Shown one piece after another: positions 47,502 to 57,712 of a DNA stretch of 64,000 bases. Origin of the DNA: an uncultured Clostridia bacterium (GTDB taxonomy: Bacteria; Bacillota; Clostridia; TANB77; CAG-508); assembly GCA_934167175.1 (NCBI GenBank), contig CAKPKF010000005.1, positions 4,667 through 68,666 on the forward strand, read 5' to 3'. The stretch's first letter is position 1, and every line of letters starts with the position of its first letter. The notes below the pieces were generated by a model, which worked only from the letters and a program-made list of their open reading frames with translations, was not told the DNA's origin and did no database searches. Made by a program: the position numbers and the translations under genes.

Positions 47502-50078
47502 ATGAATATTCTTAAACAGGTATCAATAAGAAACTTAAAATTGAATAAAAAAAGAACAATAAGCACAATTATTGGAATAATTCTGTCATGTGCACTAATA
47601 TGTGCAGTAGCAACTATGGTAACAAGTCTTCAAGAAACACTTATTCAACAATCAATAAGTAAAAGAGGATATTATCATTTAAAATTAATTGGAGTTAATG
47701 AAAATGATATAAATACATTAAAAAATAATAGGAATATAAAAGAAATAAAAGAAATAAATCAAATAGGATATGGCCTTTTTGATAGTACTAAAAAAGAAAC
47801 TACTCCATATTTAAAATTATATTCAATGAATAATTCTGAATTTAATGACTTAAAATTAAATTTAATGGAAGGAAGATTTCCAACTAACAGCAATGAAATA
47901 ATTATTAGTGAAAGTGTCGTAAAAAATAGTAATGAAAAATACAAAATAGGAGATAAAATAAAAATAGAAGTAGGAGAAAGAAAAACACTGGATGGCAGTA
48001 ACTTAAATTTTACCCCATACACTGAAGAAGAGGAAAAATTAGTAGATACAGAAAAATATGAATTTACAATAGTAGGAATAATTGAAAGACCATATGTAAG
48101 CTTTGAAGAACGTAGTGACCCTGGATATACAATAATTACAACAAATTTAAGTAAAAATAATAAAGAGGCATATATAGTATTAAAAAATCCAAAAGATTAT
48201 AAAAATGAAATTGCTAATATTTTAGGTATATCAAGTTATGATGAACTAGATGATGAAAAAATGGACATAAATAAATTAAAATACAAAAATTATTCAATAA
48301 ACACAAGCCTTTTAAAATGGGAAGCATTTGCTTTTAGTAATGAAACAGTTTCGATGTTGTATTCAGTAGCAGGGGTAGTTATATTTATTATAATTGTTAC
48401 AAGTATATTTTGTATTAAAAATTCTTTTGCAATAGCAACTACAGAAAAAATGAAAATGTATGGAATGCTGGCAAGTGTGGGAGCAACAAAAAAACAAATA
48501 AGAAAAAATGTAATATTTGAGTGCTTAATACTAGGCATAATAGCTATACCATTAGGAATAATATCTGGGATTTGTGCAGTATATATACTTATGAAAATTG
48601 TAAATAGCTTGGTTGGTAGTTTTTTATTTGACGGAATAGATGGAGTTGTGGTTAAAATATCATTTATTCCTATTGCAATATCTATAATATTAGGATTTGT
48701 AACAATTTATTTATCAGCATTAAGCTCTGCTAGAAAAGCAAGCAAAGTAACTCCGATAGAAGCACTAAGAAATTCTGATAATATAAAAATAAAGGCTAAA
48801 AAACTAAAAGTTCCAAAAATAATTTCAAAATTATTTAAAGAGGGAGGAGAACTTGCTTATAAAAATTTAAAAAGAAGTAAGAAAAAATACAAAACTACAG
48901 TAATATCTCTTTCAGTAAGTATATTTATTTTTATATCAATGAATAGTTTTCTAACTAATGCATTAGATTTAACAAACGATTTTTACAAAGAATATGACTA
49001 TAATGTATCAATATTTTGTAATTACAGAGATGTGGATAAAGAAAAAGTTTTAAAAGAAATAAAAAACTTAAATTACATTGATCAAATATACATATTATAT
49101 AAGACAAAAGATAATTTAAAAATAAGTGATTTAAGTAAAGTTAATCAATTAGATGGTGTTGAATTAGATAAAATTGAATATTATGATGAAAACGGAAATT
49201 TTATATCTATTGGAGAGGAAAGAGTGTCAACATTAAATTTAGTTGCATTAGATAATGATTCTTTTGTAAAATATGCAAAGAAAATAGGTGAAAATTATGA
49301 AAAAGTTAAGAACACAGGAATTTTATGTAACAATTATTTAGAATCTAACCAAAACGGAAAAATAAGAGATGTAGATATATATAAATATAAAGTTGGAGAT
49401 ACAATTGCTGGTAAAATTAAAAATAAAAATACTGAATTTAAAGTTGGGGCTATAACTAAAATTAGACCATATGGTATGGAAAACACATACTCTTCAGGTG
49501 GATTTTTAGTAGTAAATAAAGATGCTTTCAAAGAAATAAAATTTGAGGTTAGTACAATTTCAATTCAATCAAGTAATGCAGATGAATTAACAAATGAAAT
49601 AGAAAACAAAAATATGGGAATAGAATACTCAAATTATGAAGAATATGCTAGGCAAAATAATGCTATGTCATTAATTATAAAAATATTTTTATATGGATTT
49701 ATAAGTGTGATTACATTAATAGGTGTAACAAATATTTTTAATACGATTACATCAAATATGGAGTTAAGACAAAAAGAATTTGCAATGCTAAAAAGTATTG
49801 GAATGACAAAAAAAGAATTTAACAGAATGATTAATTTAGAAACTATCTTTTATAGTACAAAGTCATTAGTATATGGTATAATATTAGGATTAATCGGAAA
49901 TTATGTACTAAATATGGCTTTTTCAGAAAAAATAGAAAAAAGTATTTATATTCCAATTAAACCAATTACTATTTCTATTATAGGAGTATTTATTTTAGTA
50001 TTTATTATAATGAGATATTCTATTAAAAAAATAAATAAACAAAATACAATAGAAACTATAAGAAAAGAAAATATATAA
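47502..50078 (+). CDS. FtsX-type ABC transporter permease
   Basis: 858 aa with two FtsX units: N-terminal helix (residues ~20-42), an extracellular MacB-like domain (~45-255), three helices (~280-410), then a repeated unit with another helix (~465-485), a second extracellular part and three C-terminal helices (~720-845). Conserved cytoplasmic pieces are GATKKQIRKNVIFE and KASKVTPIEALRNS, and MLKSIGMTKKEF in the second half. It pairs with the ATPase upstream (3-bp gap). The downstream two-component pair suggests a sensed peptide or antibiotic as substrate; this is inference. Confidence 0.85.
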   Translation: MNILKQVSIRNLKLNKKRTISTIIGIILSCALICAVATMVTSLQETLIQQSISKRGYYHLKLIGVNENDINTLKNNRNIKEIKEINQIGYGLFDSTKKETTPYLKLYSMNNSEFNDLKLNLMEGRFPTNSNEIIISESVVKNSNEKYKIGDKIKIEVGERKTLDGSNLNFTPYTEEEEKLVDTEKYEFTIVGIIERPYVSFEERSDPGYTIITTNLSKNNKEAYIVLKNPKDYKNEIANILGISSYDELDDEKMDINKLKYKNYSINTSLLKWEAFAFSNETVSMLYSVAGVVIFIIIVTSIFCIKNSFAIATTEKMKMYGMLASVGATKKQIRKNVIFECLILGIIAIPLGIISGICAVYILMKIVNSLVGSFLFDGIDGVVVKISFIPIAISIILGFVTIYLSALSSARKASKVTPIEALRNSDNIKIKAKKLKVPKIISKLFKEGGELAYKNLKRSKKKYKTTVISLSVSIFIFISMNSFLTNALDLTNDFYKEYDYNVSIFCNYRDVDKEKVLKEIKNLNYIDQIYILYKTKDNLKISDLSKVNQLDGVELDKIEYYDENGNFISIGEERVSTLNLVALDNDSFVKYAKKIGENYEKVKNTGILCNNYLESNQNGKIRDVDIYKYKVGDTIAGKIKNKNTEFKVGAITKIRPYGMENTYSSGGFLVVNKDAFKEIKFEVSTISIQSSNADELTNEIENKNMGIEYSNYEEYARQNNAMSLIIKIFLYGFISVITLIGVTNIFNTITSNMELRQKEFAMLKSIGMTKKEFNRMINLETIFYSTKSLVYGIILGLIGNYVLNMAFSEKIEKSIYIPIKPITISIIGVFILVFIIMRYSIKKINKQNTIETIRKENI

Positions 50079-50112
50079 AAACGAGGGGCTAGAATAGTCC
50101 CTTGTTTCATGA
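50079..50112 (+). other. Stem-loop between permease and response regulator genes
   Basis: ACGAGGGGCTA pairs with TAGTCCCTTGT, with two wobble pairs, immediately after the permease stop. A TTTC tail gives at best partial termination, so it may set transporter versus regulator levels. Confidence 0.5.
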
Positions 50113-50136
50113 TAAAATACTTATGGAGGAAGGAAT

Positions 50137-50790
50137 ATGCAAATTTTATTAATAGAAGATAATGAAATACTTGCTAAAGGTTTGAAATATTCATTGGAAC
50201 AAAATAAATACAAAATAATTCATGCAAAAAATGTTAAAGAAACATTGAATATTATACAAAAAGAGAAAATAGATTTTATAATCTTAGATATAGCATTACC
50301 AGATGGGAATGGGTTTGATTTATATAAAGAACATATAAAAAGCAGAAAAATAACAACAATATTTCTTACTGCTAAAGATGATGAAGATGATATAGTAAAA
50401 GGGTTAGAATTAGGAGCAGAAGATTATATAACAAAACCGTTTGGGGTAAAGGAGCTATTAGCAAGAATAAATAGAATTGTTTTAAGACAACAAAAAAATA
50501 CAATCATACATGTAAAAAATATTAGTTTTGACATGGATAAAATGGAGGTATATAGAGATAATCAAAAAATTGATTTTACAAGTTTAGAATTAAAAATATT
50601 AAATTTATTATTTTTAAATATAAATAAAGTTGTCACTAGAAATAGTATTATTGATAAAATATGGGATTGGACAGGAAATGATGTAAATGACAATACAGTT
50701 ACAGTATATTTAAAAAGAATAAGAGAAAAATTAAAAACTAATATTATTATAACAATAAAAGGAATTGGATATAGAATTGATAAAGGATGA
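50137..50790 (+). CDS. OmpR-family response regulator
   Basis: 217 aa. The receiver domain has the acidic pair LIEDNE, phosphoacceptor Asp in FIILDIALPDGNG, Thr in IFLTAKDDEDD and Lys in DYITKPFGVKELL. The C-terminal winged helix has FTSLELKILNLL, VTRNSIIDKIW and TVTVYLKRIREKL with IKGIGYRI. The ribosome site is GGAGGAAGG. Its stop overlaps the kinase start (ATGA). It is the likely binder of the ATGTCACT repeats before the ABC operon. Intact, unlike its kinase partner. Confidence 0.92.
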   Translation: MQILLIEDNEILAKGLKYSLEQNKYKIIHAKNVKETLNIIQKEKIDFIILDIALPDGNGFDLYKEHIKSRKITTIFLTAKDDEDDIVKGLELGAEDYITKPFGVKELLARINRIVLRQQKNTIIHVKNISFDMDKMEVYRDNQKIDFTSLELKILNLLFLNINKVVTRNSIIDKIWDWTGNDVNDNTVTVYLKRIREKLKTNIIITIKGIGYRIDKG

Positions 50791-52014
50791 AATTAAATAT
50801 GAAAAATAAAAATAGCTTAAAAAAAACATTTATTATAATAGGAATAATTGTTTTTATATTTCTAAATTTATTTGCAATTATATTATATAAACAATATAAT
50901 ATATATACTAAAAATTATAATAAAAAAATAAATAGTATACTTGGAATAATAATAGAAAAATATCCTAATATAGAAAAAAATGATTTGATTTCAATATTAA
51001 ATACTGAAAATGAAAGCAAATATGAAATATTAAAAGAATATGGAATTAACATAGAAAAAGATTCAGCCATATTAGAAAATGATAAAGAATTTGTGTTCTT
51101 TTTTATTATAAATATTATTTTGTTTATTATTGCTATAACAACGGTAATAACAATATTTATTTTTTATAATTATAACAAAAATAAAAAAATAAAAGAAATA
51201 ACTAATTATATAGAAGAATTAAATAAAAAGAATTATAAATTACATATAGAAGATAATTCAGAAGATGAATTGTCAATATTAAAAAATGAATTATATAAAA
51301 TAACAGTAATGTTAAAAGAAACAGCAGAAAATTCAATAAAAGATAAAATGAATTTAAAAAATTCGCTTTCAGATATATCACACCAATTAAAAACACCAAT
51401 TACATCTATACTAATTATGCTGGATAATATTTTAGACAATAAAGATATGTCTGAAAATGTAAGAAATGAATTTATACAAGATATAAAAAGAGAAATAATT
51501 AATATCAAATTTTTGGTTGAATCAATATTAAAATTATCTAAATTAGATAGCAACTCAGTTAATTTCATAAAGAAAAAAGTAATGATAGAAGAAATAATAT
51601 CAGAATCAGAAAAAAATGTCTCAATAATAAGCGAATTAAAAAATATAAAAATAAATATTGAAGGAGATAAAACAAATGAAATAATATGTGATTTAAAATG
51701 GCAAGTAGAAGCAATAACTAATATACTAAAAAATTGCATAGAACATTCAGAAAAAAACGGAATGATAGATGTAAAATATGAACAAAATAGTTTATATACA
51801 AAAATAGAAATTCAAGATTATGGATGTGGAATAGAAAAAAGTGATTTACCACATATATTTGAAAGATTTTATAAAGGAAAAAATTCATCAAGTGAAAGTA
51901 TTCGGAATAGGATTAGCATTATCAAAATCAATAATAGAAAGCAATAATGGATATATAAATGTAGATTCAAAAATAGGAAAAGGAACAAAATTCACAATAA
52001 AATATTTAAAATAA
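50787..52014 (+). CDS. Sensor histidine kinase, read through a CGG +1 shift
   Basis: 408 aa when C51903 is skipped. Two transmembrane helices (residues ~9-32 and ~108-132) flank a short extracellular loop of ~75 residues. A HAMP-like segment, H-box SDISHQLKTPITSI, N-box ITNILKNCIEHS, G1 DYGCGIEKSDLP and the F-box IFERFYKG follow. The G2 box (SIGIGLALSKSI) lies at the shift. Unshifted translation ends at TAA 51945, removing G2 and the last ~25 residues. ATG 50787 overlaps the regulator stop; ATG 50799 is an alternative. Confidence 0.86.
51903..51906 (+). other. CGG +1 frameshift site in the kinase G2 box (CGGA, Gly)
   Basis: Zero frame AGT ATT CGG AAT AGG; skipping C51903 gives AGT ATT GGA ATA GGA TTA GCA TTA (S-I-G-I-G-L-A-L), the ATP-lid G2 motif. 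Zero-frame stop at 51945. Confidence 0.9.
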
Positions 52015-52121
52015 AGACAAAAAATACTTTTTAAATTTAATAAATACTAGAAGCAATTAAAAAAATATGTTATAATATATTAGTATGCTTTAGGCGAAAA
52101 AAATTGGGGAGGTGTATTCAT

Positions 52122-53066
52122 ATGTTAAAAATATATAATAATGATATAGAGACAAACAAATTTCAGGAAATAAATGAATATAAACGTGGAAGTTGGATAA
52201 ACATGGTCAACCCCAGTAATGAAGAAATAAACGAAGTCTGTACTAATATTGGAATAGATAAAGAATTTATAGTATATGCTTTGGACTATGAAGAAAAAGC
52301 CAGAATAGATATAGAAGATGATGTAGTACTTTTTATTATAGATATACCAATTCTAGAAAAAAATAGTGATGGAGAAATGTATACAACAATGCCAATAGGT
52401 ATGATTGTAGTAAGAGACGATTATTTTATAACAGTTTCTCTTAAAGATAATAAAATAATACAAGATTTCGAGAAGGCTAATATAAAAAGTTTTTCTACAT
52501 ATAAAAAGAGTAGATTTATCTTACAAATTTTATACAAAAATGCTTCATATTTTTTAACATACTTAAAACAAATAAATAAAGAAACAGAGATTGCAGAATA
52601 TGTATTAAAAAGATCAATGAAAAATAAAGAATTATTAAAACTTTTGAGTTTAGAGAAAAGTTTGGTGTATTTTACTACATCTTTAAAATCAAATGAAATA
52701 GTAATGGAAAAAACATTAAGAGGAAAAATTATAAAACTTTATGAAGAAGATGAGGATATATTAGAAGATGCAATCATAGAAAATAAACAAGCTATTGAAA
52801 TGAGTAGAATATATAGTGACATTTTAAATGGAACAATGGATGCGTATGCATCTATAATATCAAACAACTTAAATGGAGTGATGAAATTTCTAACATCTAT
52901 AACAATAGTATTGTCAATCCCAACAATGTTATCTAGTTTTTGGGGAATGAATGTTTCAGTTCCAATGCAAGATAGTCCATTCGGATTTATTATTATACTG
53001 GTACTATCTATAGTTTTAGCAACAGGATGCATGTTCTGGTTAAAGAAAAGAGATTTATTTAATTGA
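52122..53066 (+). CDS. corA: CorA-family magnesium/metal ion transporter
   Basis: 314 aa from ATG 52122, with GGGGAGGTG eight bases upstream (TTG 52104 lies before it). A large N-terminal cytoplasmic domain and long helix (AIIENKQAIEMSRIYSDIL), then two C-terminal transmembrane helices with the GMN selectivity motif (SSFWGMNVSVP), ending in KKRDLF. Pentameric divalent-cation channel. A TGTTATAAT extended -10 lies at 52068-52076. It follows the kinase by ~108 bp and is probably independent. Confidence 0.92.
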   Translation: MLKIYNNDIETNKFQEINEYKRGSWINMVNPSNEEINEVCTNIGIDKEFIVYALDYEEKARIDIEDDVVLFIIDIPILEKNSDGEMYTTMPIGMIVVRDDYFITVSLKDNKIIQDFEKANIKSFSTYKKSRFILQILYKNASYFLTYLKQINKETEIAEYVLKRSMKNKELLKLLSLEKSLVYFTTSLKSNEIVMEKTLRGKIIKLYEEDEDILEDAIIENKQAIEMSRIYSDILNGTMDAYASIISNNLNGVMKFLTSITIVLSIPTMLSSFWGMNVSVPMQDSPFGFIIILVLSIVLATGCMFWLKKRDLFN

Positions 53067-53074
53067 AGATAAGT

Positions 53075-53117
53075 AAAAGAAGTTAAAAAATAAAAATTAA
53101 CTTCTTTTATTTTTTGT
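53075..53117. terminator. Terminator after corA
   Basis: AAAAGAAGTTAA pairs with TTAACTTCTTTT, followed by ATTTTTT. Confidence 0.85.
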
Positions 53118-53182
53118 ATAATCTAATTTTTATGTTAGTCAAAAAATAAAGATAAGCAAATTTTTCTAATATAATAAAAAAT

Positions 53183-53212
53183 TTGCACAAATAATAAAAA
53201 AAAGTATATAAT
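53183..53212 (+). promoter_or_regulatory. Probable sigma-A promoter for the cysteine synthase-like gene
   Basis: TTGCAC (53183-53188), an 18-bp spacer and TATAAT (53207-53212), 23 bp before the ATG. Confidence 0.6.
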
Positions 53213-53234
53213 AAAAAAGAGGAGAGATGAATTT

Positions 53235-54194
53235 ATGACAAAAATTATAGGAAATACGCCAATGATAAAAATAAAATATGAGTATAATGGAAAAGAAAAA
53301 GAGATATATACAAAATTAGAGTACTATAATTTAAGTGGCAGTATAAAGGATAGAGTAGCATATTACATAATTAATAATGCTAAAAAAAGAGGAACACTAA
53401 AAGAAAACATGCCAATTATAGAAGCAACAAGTGGAAACACTGGAATAGCACTTGCAGCATTAGGCGCATATTATAAACATCCAGTCTATATATTTATGCC
53501 AGATTGGGCTAGTATGGAAAGAATAGAATTAATGAAATTATATGGTGCAAAAGTTATCCTTTTTTCAAAAGAAGAGGGAGGATTTAAAAGATGTATTAAT
53601 GAAGCTAAGAAATTAGCAGAAGATAAAAATGGTTTTTTAGCTAATCAGTTTAGCAATGAAGATAATATTCAAGCACATTATGAAACAACTGCTAAAGAAA
53701 TAATTGATGAAGTAGGAGATAATATAGGTGGTTTTGCGTCTGGAATAGGAACAGGTGGAACATTAATAGGAATAGCAAAGAGATTAAAAGAAATGAATAA
53801 TAATGTAAAAGTAGTCGCATTGGAGCCAGATAAAATGCCATTACTATCAAAAAACACAATAATAGATAATCATAAAATTGAGGGAATTGGAGACGATTTC
53901 ATTCCTGACTTAGTGGATAAAAACATGATAGATGATGTTATTCTAATAAATGATGATGATGCAATAAATATGTCCAAAAAAATTGCCAAAGATTTGGGAA
54001 TAGGAGTTGGTATTTCGGCAGGAGCTAATTTAATAGCAGGAGTTTTATTAGGAGAAAAAGTAAATAAAAATGTAGTAACAGTTTTCCCAGATGATAATAA
54101 AAAATATCTTACAACAGATTTAACAAAAGATATTAAGGAAAACAAAAATTTCATTTCAAATGAAATTAAATTAATAGATTATCAAATAGTTTAA
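53235..54194 (+). CDS. Cysteine synthase-family PLP enzyme
   Basis: 319 aa fold-type II PLP enzyme. The PLP Lys is in NLSGSIKDR, the phosphate loop is EATSGNTGIALAA, and GIGTGGTLIG and the C-terminal GISAGANL are present. It resembles CysK/CysM, which make cysteine from O-acetylserine and sulfide. The active-site wording is canonical, but the exact substrate (O-acetylserine, O-phosphoserine, or cystathionine synthesis) cannot be told. The C-terminus is slightly extended (KENKNFISNEIKLID). Followed by tyrA after 61 bp with no clear terminator. Confidence 0.83.
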   Translation: MTKIIGNTPMIKIKYEYNGKEKEIYTKLEYYNLSGSIKDRVAYYIINNAKKRGTLKENMPIIEATSGNTGIALAALGAYYKHPVYIFMPDWASMERIELMKLYGAKVILFSKEEGGFKRCINEAKKLAEDKNGFLANQFSNEDNIQAHYETTAKEIIDEVGDNIGGFASGIGTGGTLIGIAKRLKEMNNNVKVVALEPDKMPLLSKNTIIDNHKIEGIGDDFIPDLVDKNMIDDVILINDDDAINMSKKIAKDLGIGVGISAGANLIAGVLLGEKVNKNVVTVFPDDNKKYLTTDLTKDIKENKNFISNEIKLIDYQIV

Positions 54195-54255
54195 GCTAAG
54201 GAATAGTATATAGCTATTCCTTAATAAGATATTAAAAATGTTTAAGGAGAAAAAA

Positions 54256-55326
54256 ATGTACAATATAGGTATTATAGGAATAGGATTAATGGGAGGATCA
54301 TTAGCAAAAGGGTTTGCTAAATCTTCAAAAGTTAATAAAATAGTAGGATATGATTTAATAGAATATGATTTAATTCAAGCAAAAAAAGATGGGGCAATAA
54401 CAGAATATACATTAGAAATAGATGAATCATTTTCAGATTTAGATGTAGTTTTTATCTGTACACCAGTAAGTTATATATTTGGGTATATAGAGCAATTGAA
54501 ACATGTTATAAAAAATGATTGTATAATTACAGACATAGGTAGCACTAAATCAACAATAATGAAAAAAGTTGAGGGATTAGACATCAACTTTATAGGTGGG
54601 CACCCTATGGTAGGATCTGAAAAATCAGGTTATAATGCTTCAAAAACATACTTATATGAAAATGCATATTATATTATAACTAAATCTAAAGATAGTAAAC
54701 AAAAAAATGTAGAAACAATCAAAGAATTAGTAACAGAATTAAATGCAATACCAATAGATGTGGAGTGGGACAAGCATGACTATATAGTAGCTGCAATAAG
54801 CCATGTTCCGCACATAGTAGCATCAACATTAGTAAATATGGTAAAAAATCTTGATGGAAAAGAAAAATTAATGAAAAAATTAGCAGCAGGAGGGTTTAAA
54901 GATACAACAAGAATAGCATCGTCAAGTCCGGTTATGTGGCAAAATATATGTAAAGAAAATAGAGATCAAATATTAAAAGTATTAACTAGCTTTCAAAATG
55001 TATTGTCCAACTTTGAGAAAAATATAGAAAATAGTGATGAAGTATATGATTTTTTCTGTAGTTCAAAATCATATAGAGACACATTTAATAGATTACCAGC
55101 GACAACAGATGAAACACATGATATAAATGTTGATATTGAAGACGTTCCAGGAGGAATTGCTAAAGTAACTACAATTATAAGTGAAATAGGAATTAATATA
55201 AAAAATATAGGAATTATAAATAATAGAGAACATACTATAGGTGTATTGCAGATAATGTTTTATTCTAATATAGATAAAGAAAAAAGTATTGAGATTTTAA
55301 CTAAAAAAGGATATAATATTTTCTAA
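54256..55326 (+). CDS. tyrA: Prephenate dehydrogenase
   Basis: 356 aa from ATG 54256 with AAGGAG nine bases upstream; ATG 54238 precedes that site. Rossmann motif GIGLMGGSLAKGF, VFICTPVSYI, TDIGSTKS, IGGHPMVGSEKSGY, HVPHIVASTLV and GGFKDTTRIASSSPVMW define the family. A C-terminal ACT-like domain (VDIEDVPGGIAKVTTIISE) probably senses tyrosine. It converts prephenate to 4-hydroxyphenylpyruvate. The aminotransferase downstream would complete tyrosine synthesis. Confidence 0.93.
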   Translation: MYNIGIIGIGLMGGSLAKGFAKSSKVNKIVGYDLIEYDLIQAKKDGAITEYTLEIDESFSDLDVVFICTPVSYIFGYIEQLKHVIKNDCIITDIGSTKSTIMKKVEGLDINFIGGHPMVGSEKSGYNASKTYLYENAYYIITKSKDSKQKNVETIKELVTELNAIPIDVEWDKHDYIVAAISHVPHIVASTLVNMVKNLDGKEKLMKKLAAGGFKDTTRIASSSPVMWQNICKENRDQILKVLTSFQNVLSNFEKNIENSDEVYDFFCSSKSYRDTFNRLPATTDETHDINVDIEDVPGGIAKVTTIISEIGINIKNIGIINNREHTIGVLQIMFYSNIDKEKSIEILTKKGYNIF

Positions 55327-55347
55327 AAAAGAAAGGTGGTAAAAAAT

Positions 55348-56421
55348 ATGAAATATAGAAATATTTTGAAAAATTTAAGTCCATATAAACCTGGAAAATC
55401 AAATGAGGAAATAAAAAATATGTATGGTTTAGAGGAAATAGTAAAATTGTCTTCTAATGAAAATCCATATGGAGAATCTAAAAAAGTAATAGAAGAGATT
55501 AAAAAAATGGAATATACAGAAATATATCCAGATAATTATTGTACTGATTTAAGAAATAAATTGTCAGCTAAATTTAATGTACCAGCAGAAAAATTTATAT
55601 TTGGAAATGGATCTGTGGAAATAATACAAATGATTTCAAGAGTATTTTTGGATAAAGATGACGAAGTAATAACTTGTGTACCATCATTCCAAAGTTATTA
55701 CTCTGAAACAACTTTGCAAGATGCAAAATTAATAGAAATACCGCTAAAAAATAATACATTTGATTTAAATGGAATATTAGAAAAAATAAATGAAAAAACA
55801 AAAATAATATATATTACAAATCCAAACAATCCTACAGGAACAATAATAACAGAAAACGAACAAAGAGAATTCTTAAAAAAAGTTCCAAAAGATATATTGG
55901 TAGTATTAGATGAAGCATATGCTGAATTTGTTACAGACAATAATTATCCAAAATCTGAAAATTTATTGACAGAATATGATAATATATGCATATTAAGAAC
56001 ATTTTCTAAGGCATATGGACTAGCTGGATTAAGAGTAGGATATGGAATGGCAAGTGAAAAAACTATTCAAGAATTAGATAAAGCAAGAGTACCATTTAAT
56101 ATTGCTACAATAGCACAAAAAGCAGCAATTGTTGCATTAGAGGATGAGACATTTGTTGAGTACTGCAAGGAAAAAAATAAAGAAACATTAGAATACTTAT
56201 ACAAAGAATTAGAAGAGATGAAAATGAACTATATAAAATCAGAAGCTAATTTTATTATGATTGATTCAGGAATGGATGGAAATGTAGCTTTTGAAAAATT
56301 ATTAAAACAAGGCTTTATAGTAAGACCTGGATTCCCAAATATGGAAACATATATTCGTGTATCAATTGGTTCATTAGAGCAAATGAAAAAATTCATAGAA
56401 GCTTTAAAAAATATAAAATAA
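55348..56421 (+). CDS. hisC: Histidinol-phosphate / aromatic aminotransferase
   Basis: 357 aa from ATG 55348; GTG 55336 lies within the AAAGGTGG ribosome site. Class II-like PLP aminotransferase: KLSSNENPYGES, NGSVEIIQM, TNPNNPTGT, LDEAYAEF, the PLP Lys in TFSKAYGLAGLRVGYG, and RPGFPNMETYIRVSIG. Annotated HisC by sequence. Located 21 bp after tyrA and away from other his genes, it probably transaminates 4-hydroxyphenylpyruvate or phenylpyruvate as well or instead. Confidence 0.88.
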   Translation: MKYRNILKNLSPYKPGKSNEEIKNMYGLEEIVKLSSNENPYGESKKVIEEIKKMEYTEIYPDNYCTDLRNKLSAKFNVPAEKFIFGNGSVEIIQMISRVFLDKDDEVITCVPSFQSYYSETTLQDAKLIEIPLKNNTFDLNGILEKINEKTKIIYITNPNNPTGTIITENEQREFLKKVPKDILVVLDEAYAEFVTDNNYPKSENLLTEYDNICILRTFSKAYGLAGLRVGYGMASEKTIQELDKARVPFNIATIAQKAAIVALEDETFVEYCKEKNKETLEYLYKELEEMKMNYIKSEANFIMIDSGMDGNVAFEKLLKQGFIVRPGFPNMETYIRVSIGSLEQMKKFIEALKNIK

Positions 56422-56424
56422 AAT

Positions 56425-56500
56425 AAGAGGGCGAACTGGAAGTTCAATAAAAACAGTTGAAAAAATTGATAATAAAATGAACAAAAAGTTCGTCTCTTTG
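56425..56500 (+). terminator. Long-range stem after hisC
   Basis: AAGAGGGCGAACT pairs with AGTTCGTCTCTT across a ~45-nt loop, followed by TGTTT. Terminator-like but with a large loop. Confidence 0.45.
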
Positions 56501-56533
56501 TTTAGAAAAAGAACATAAGAAAAAGGAGTGTTT

Positions 56534-57655
56534 ATGAAAAAGGGGAATAAAGAAGAGGGAATAACATTAGTAGTATTAGTAATAACTATAATAATCTTAT
56601 TAATCCTTGCAGGTGTAGCATTAAACTTAGTAATAGGAGAGAACGGGTTAATTACAAAAACAAAGCAAGGTGTTAGTAAGTATGAAGAAAGAGCAGTTGA
56701 AGAGAAAGACAGTTTATCAGATTTCGAACAAGAAGTTGGAAATTTATTAGGAGATCCAAAAGTGCCAGAAGGTTTTAAGCATACAGAAGGAACAGTAGAA
56801 GAAGGATATGTAATACAAGATAAAAGTAATGGTAATGAGTTTGTATGGGTACCTGTAGATGTAAAAGATTTTGAATTAAATAAATGGCGTGGCGAAACAT
56901 TAAGTGAAGATGAGCATCATGAGGATAAAGATAATGCTACATATATAGCAATGTACAACAGTGTAATTAAAAATGGAGGATTTTATGTAGGTAGATATGA
57001 GCTAGGGATAGAAGATGGAACACTAACTACTAGTGATGTGAATTATGGATATTGGACAGGAGGTCAAGCAGTTGTAAAGAAATATGCAGAGCCATATAAT
57101 TATATAGGCCAAGTAAAGGCAAGAGAGGTAAGTAAAGATTTATATCCAGGGAAGAGTTACTTGATATATGGGGCACAATGGGACGCAATAATGAAATGGT
57201 TAGAGAAAAGTGGATATGATGTAATAAATGGTTCAAGTAATTGGGGAAATTACTTAGATAGTGAGTTTTATTTTTCAGGAGAATATGTAGACTTTACAAA
57301 GTTTGAGAGTGATAATAGTGATACATCAGAAGCACTAAATGGAACAATGTTGAACTGGAAAAAAGCTACAGAGATGTTAAAGCGAGAAGAAACAGCAATA
57401 CTTATGAAAACAGGAGTAGGTGGAGAAAGAAATAAAACGAATAATATATATGATATAGGAGGAAACTTAGCTGAATGGACACAAGAAAAATTCGGAACAA
57501 ATGGAGTTGTGCATCGTGGAGGAGTTTTTAGAGCAAAGGGAACAGGGCAGCCAGCAGTTAGCCGTTATCCAAGTTATTCGGCCGGACCAAATTCAGGACT
57601 TGGTGCGCGTGTAGCTCTAAGTGTAGATTTGAATAGTGAGGATGATTTAAAATAG
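56534..57655 (+). CDS. Prepilin-like protein with SUMF1/FGE-like C-terminal domain
   Basis: 373 aa from ATG 56534, with AAAAGGAGTG just upstream. The N-terminus KEEGITLVVLVITIIILLIL is a type IV prepilin-like cleavage motif and helix, then ENGLITKTKQG, common in uncultured Clostridia. A formylglycine-generating-enzyme-like (C-type-lectin) fold follows: NEFVWVPVD, GGFYVGRYELG, IGGNLAEWTQE, VHRGGVFRA, and the closing SGLGARVAL. A catalytic role is doubtful, since no active-site Cys pair was identified; surface ligand binding is more likely. Monocistronic with a strong terminator. Confidence 0.75.
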   Translation: MKKGNKEEGITLVVLVITIIILLILAGVALNLVIGENGLITKTKQGVSKYEERAVEEKDSLSDFEQEVGNLLGDPKVPEGFKHTEGTVEEGYVIQDKSNGNEFVWVPVDVKDFELNKWRGETLSEDEHHEDKDNATYIAMYNSVIKNGGFYVGRYELGIEDGTLTTSDVNYGYWTGGQAVVKKYAEPYNYIGQVKAREVSKDLYPGKSYLIYGAQWDAIMKWLEKSGYDVINGSSNWGNYLDSEFYFSGEYVDFTKFESDNSDTSEALNGTMLNWKKATEMLKREETAILMKTGVGGERNKTNNIYDIGGNLAEWTQEKFGTNGVVHRGGVFRAKGTGQPAVSRYPSYSAGPNSGLGARVALSVDLNSEDDLK

Positions 57656-57712
57656 GATAATGGATAGATAAAACAATAGTAAAAAACTCATACGTAAAAA
57701 CATATTTAATAT

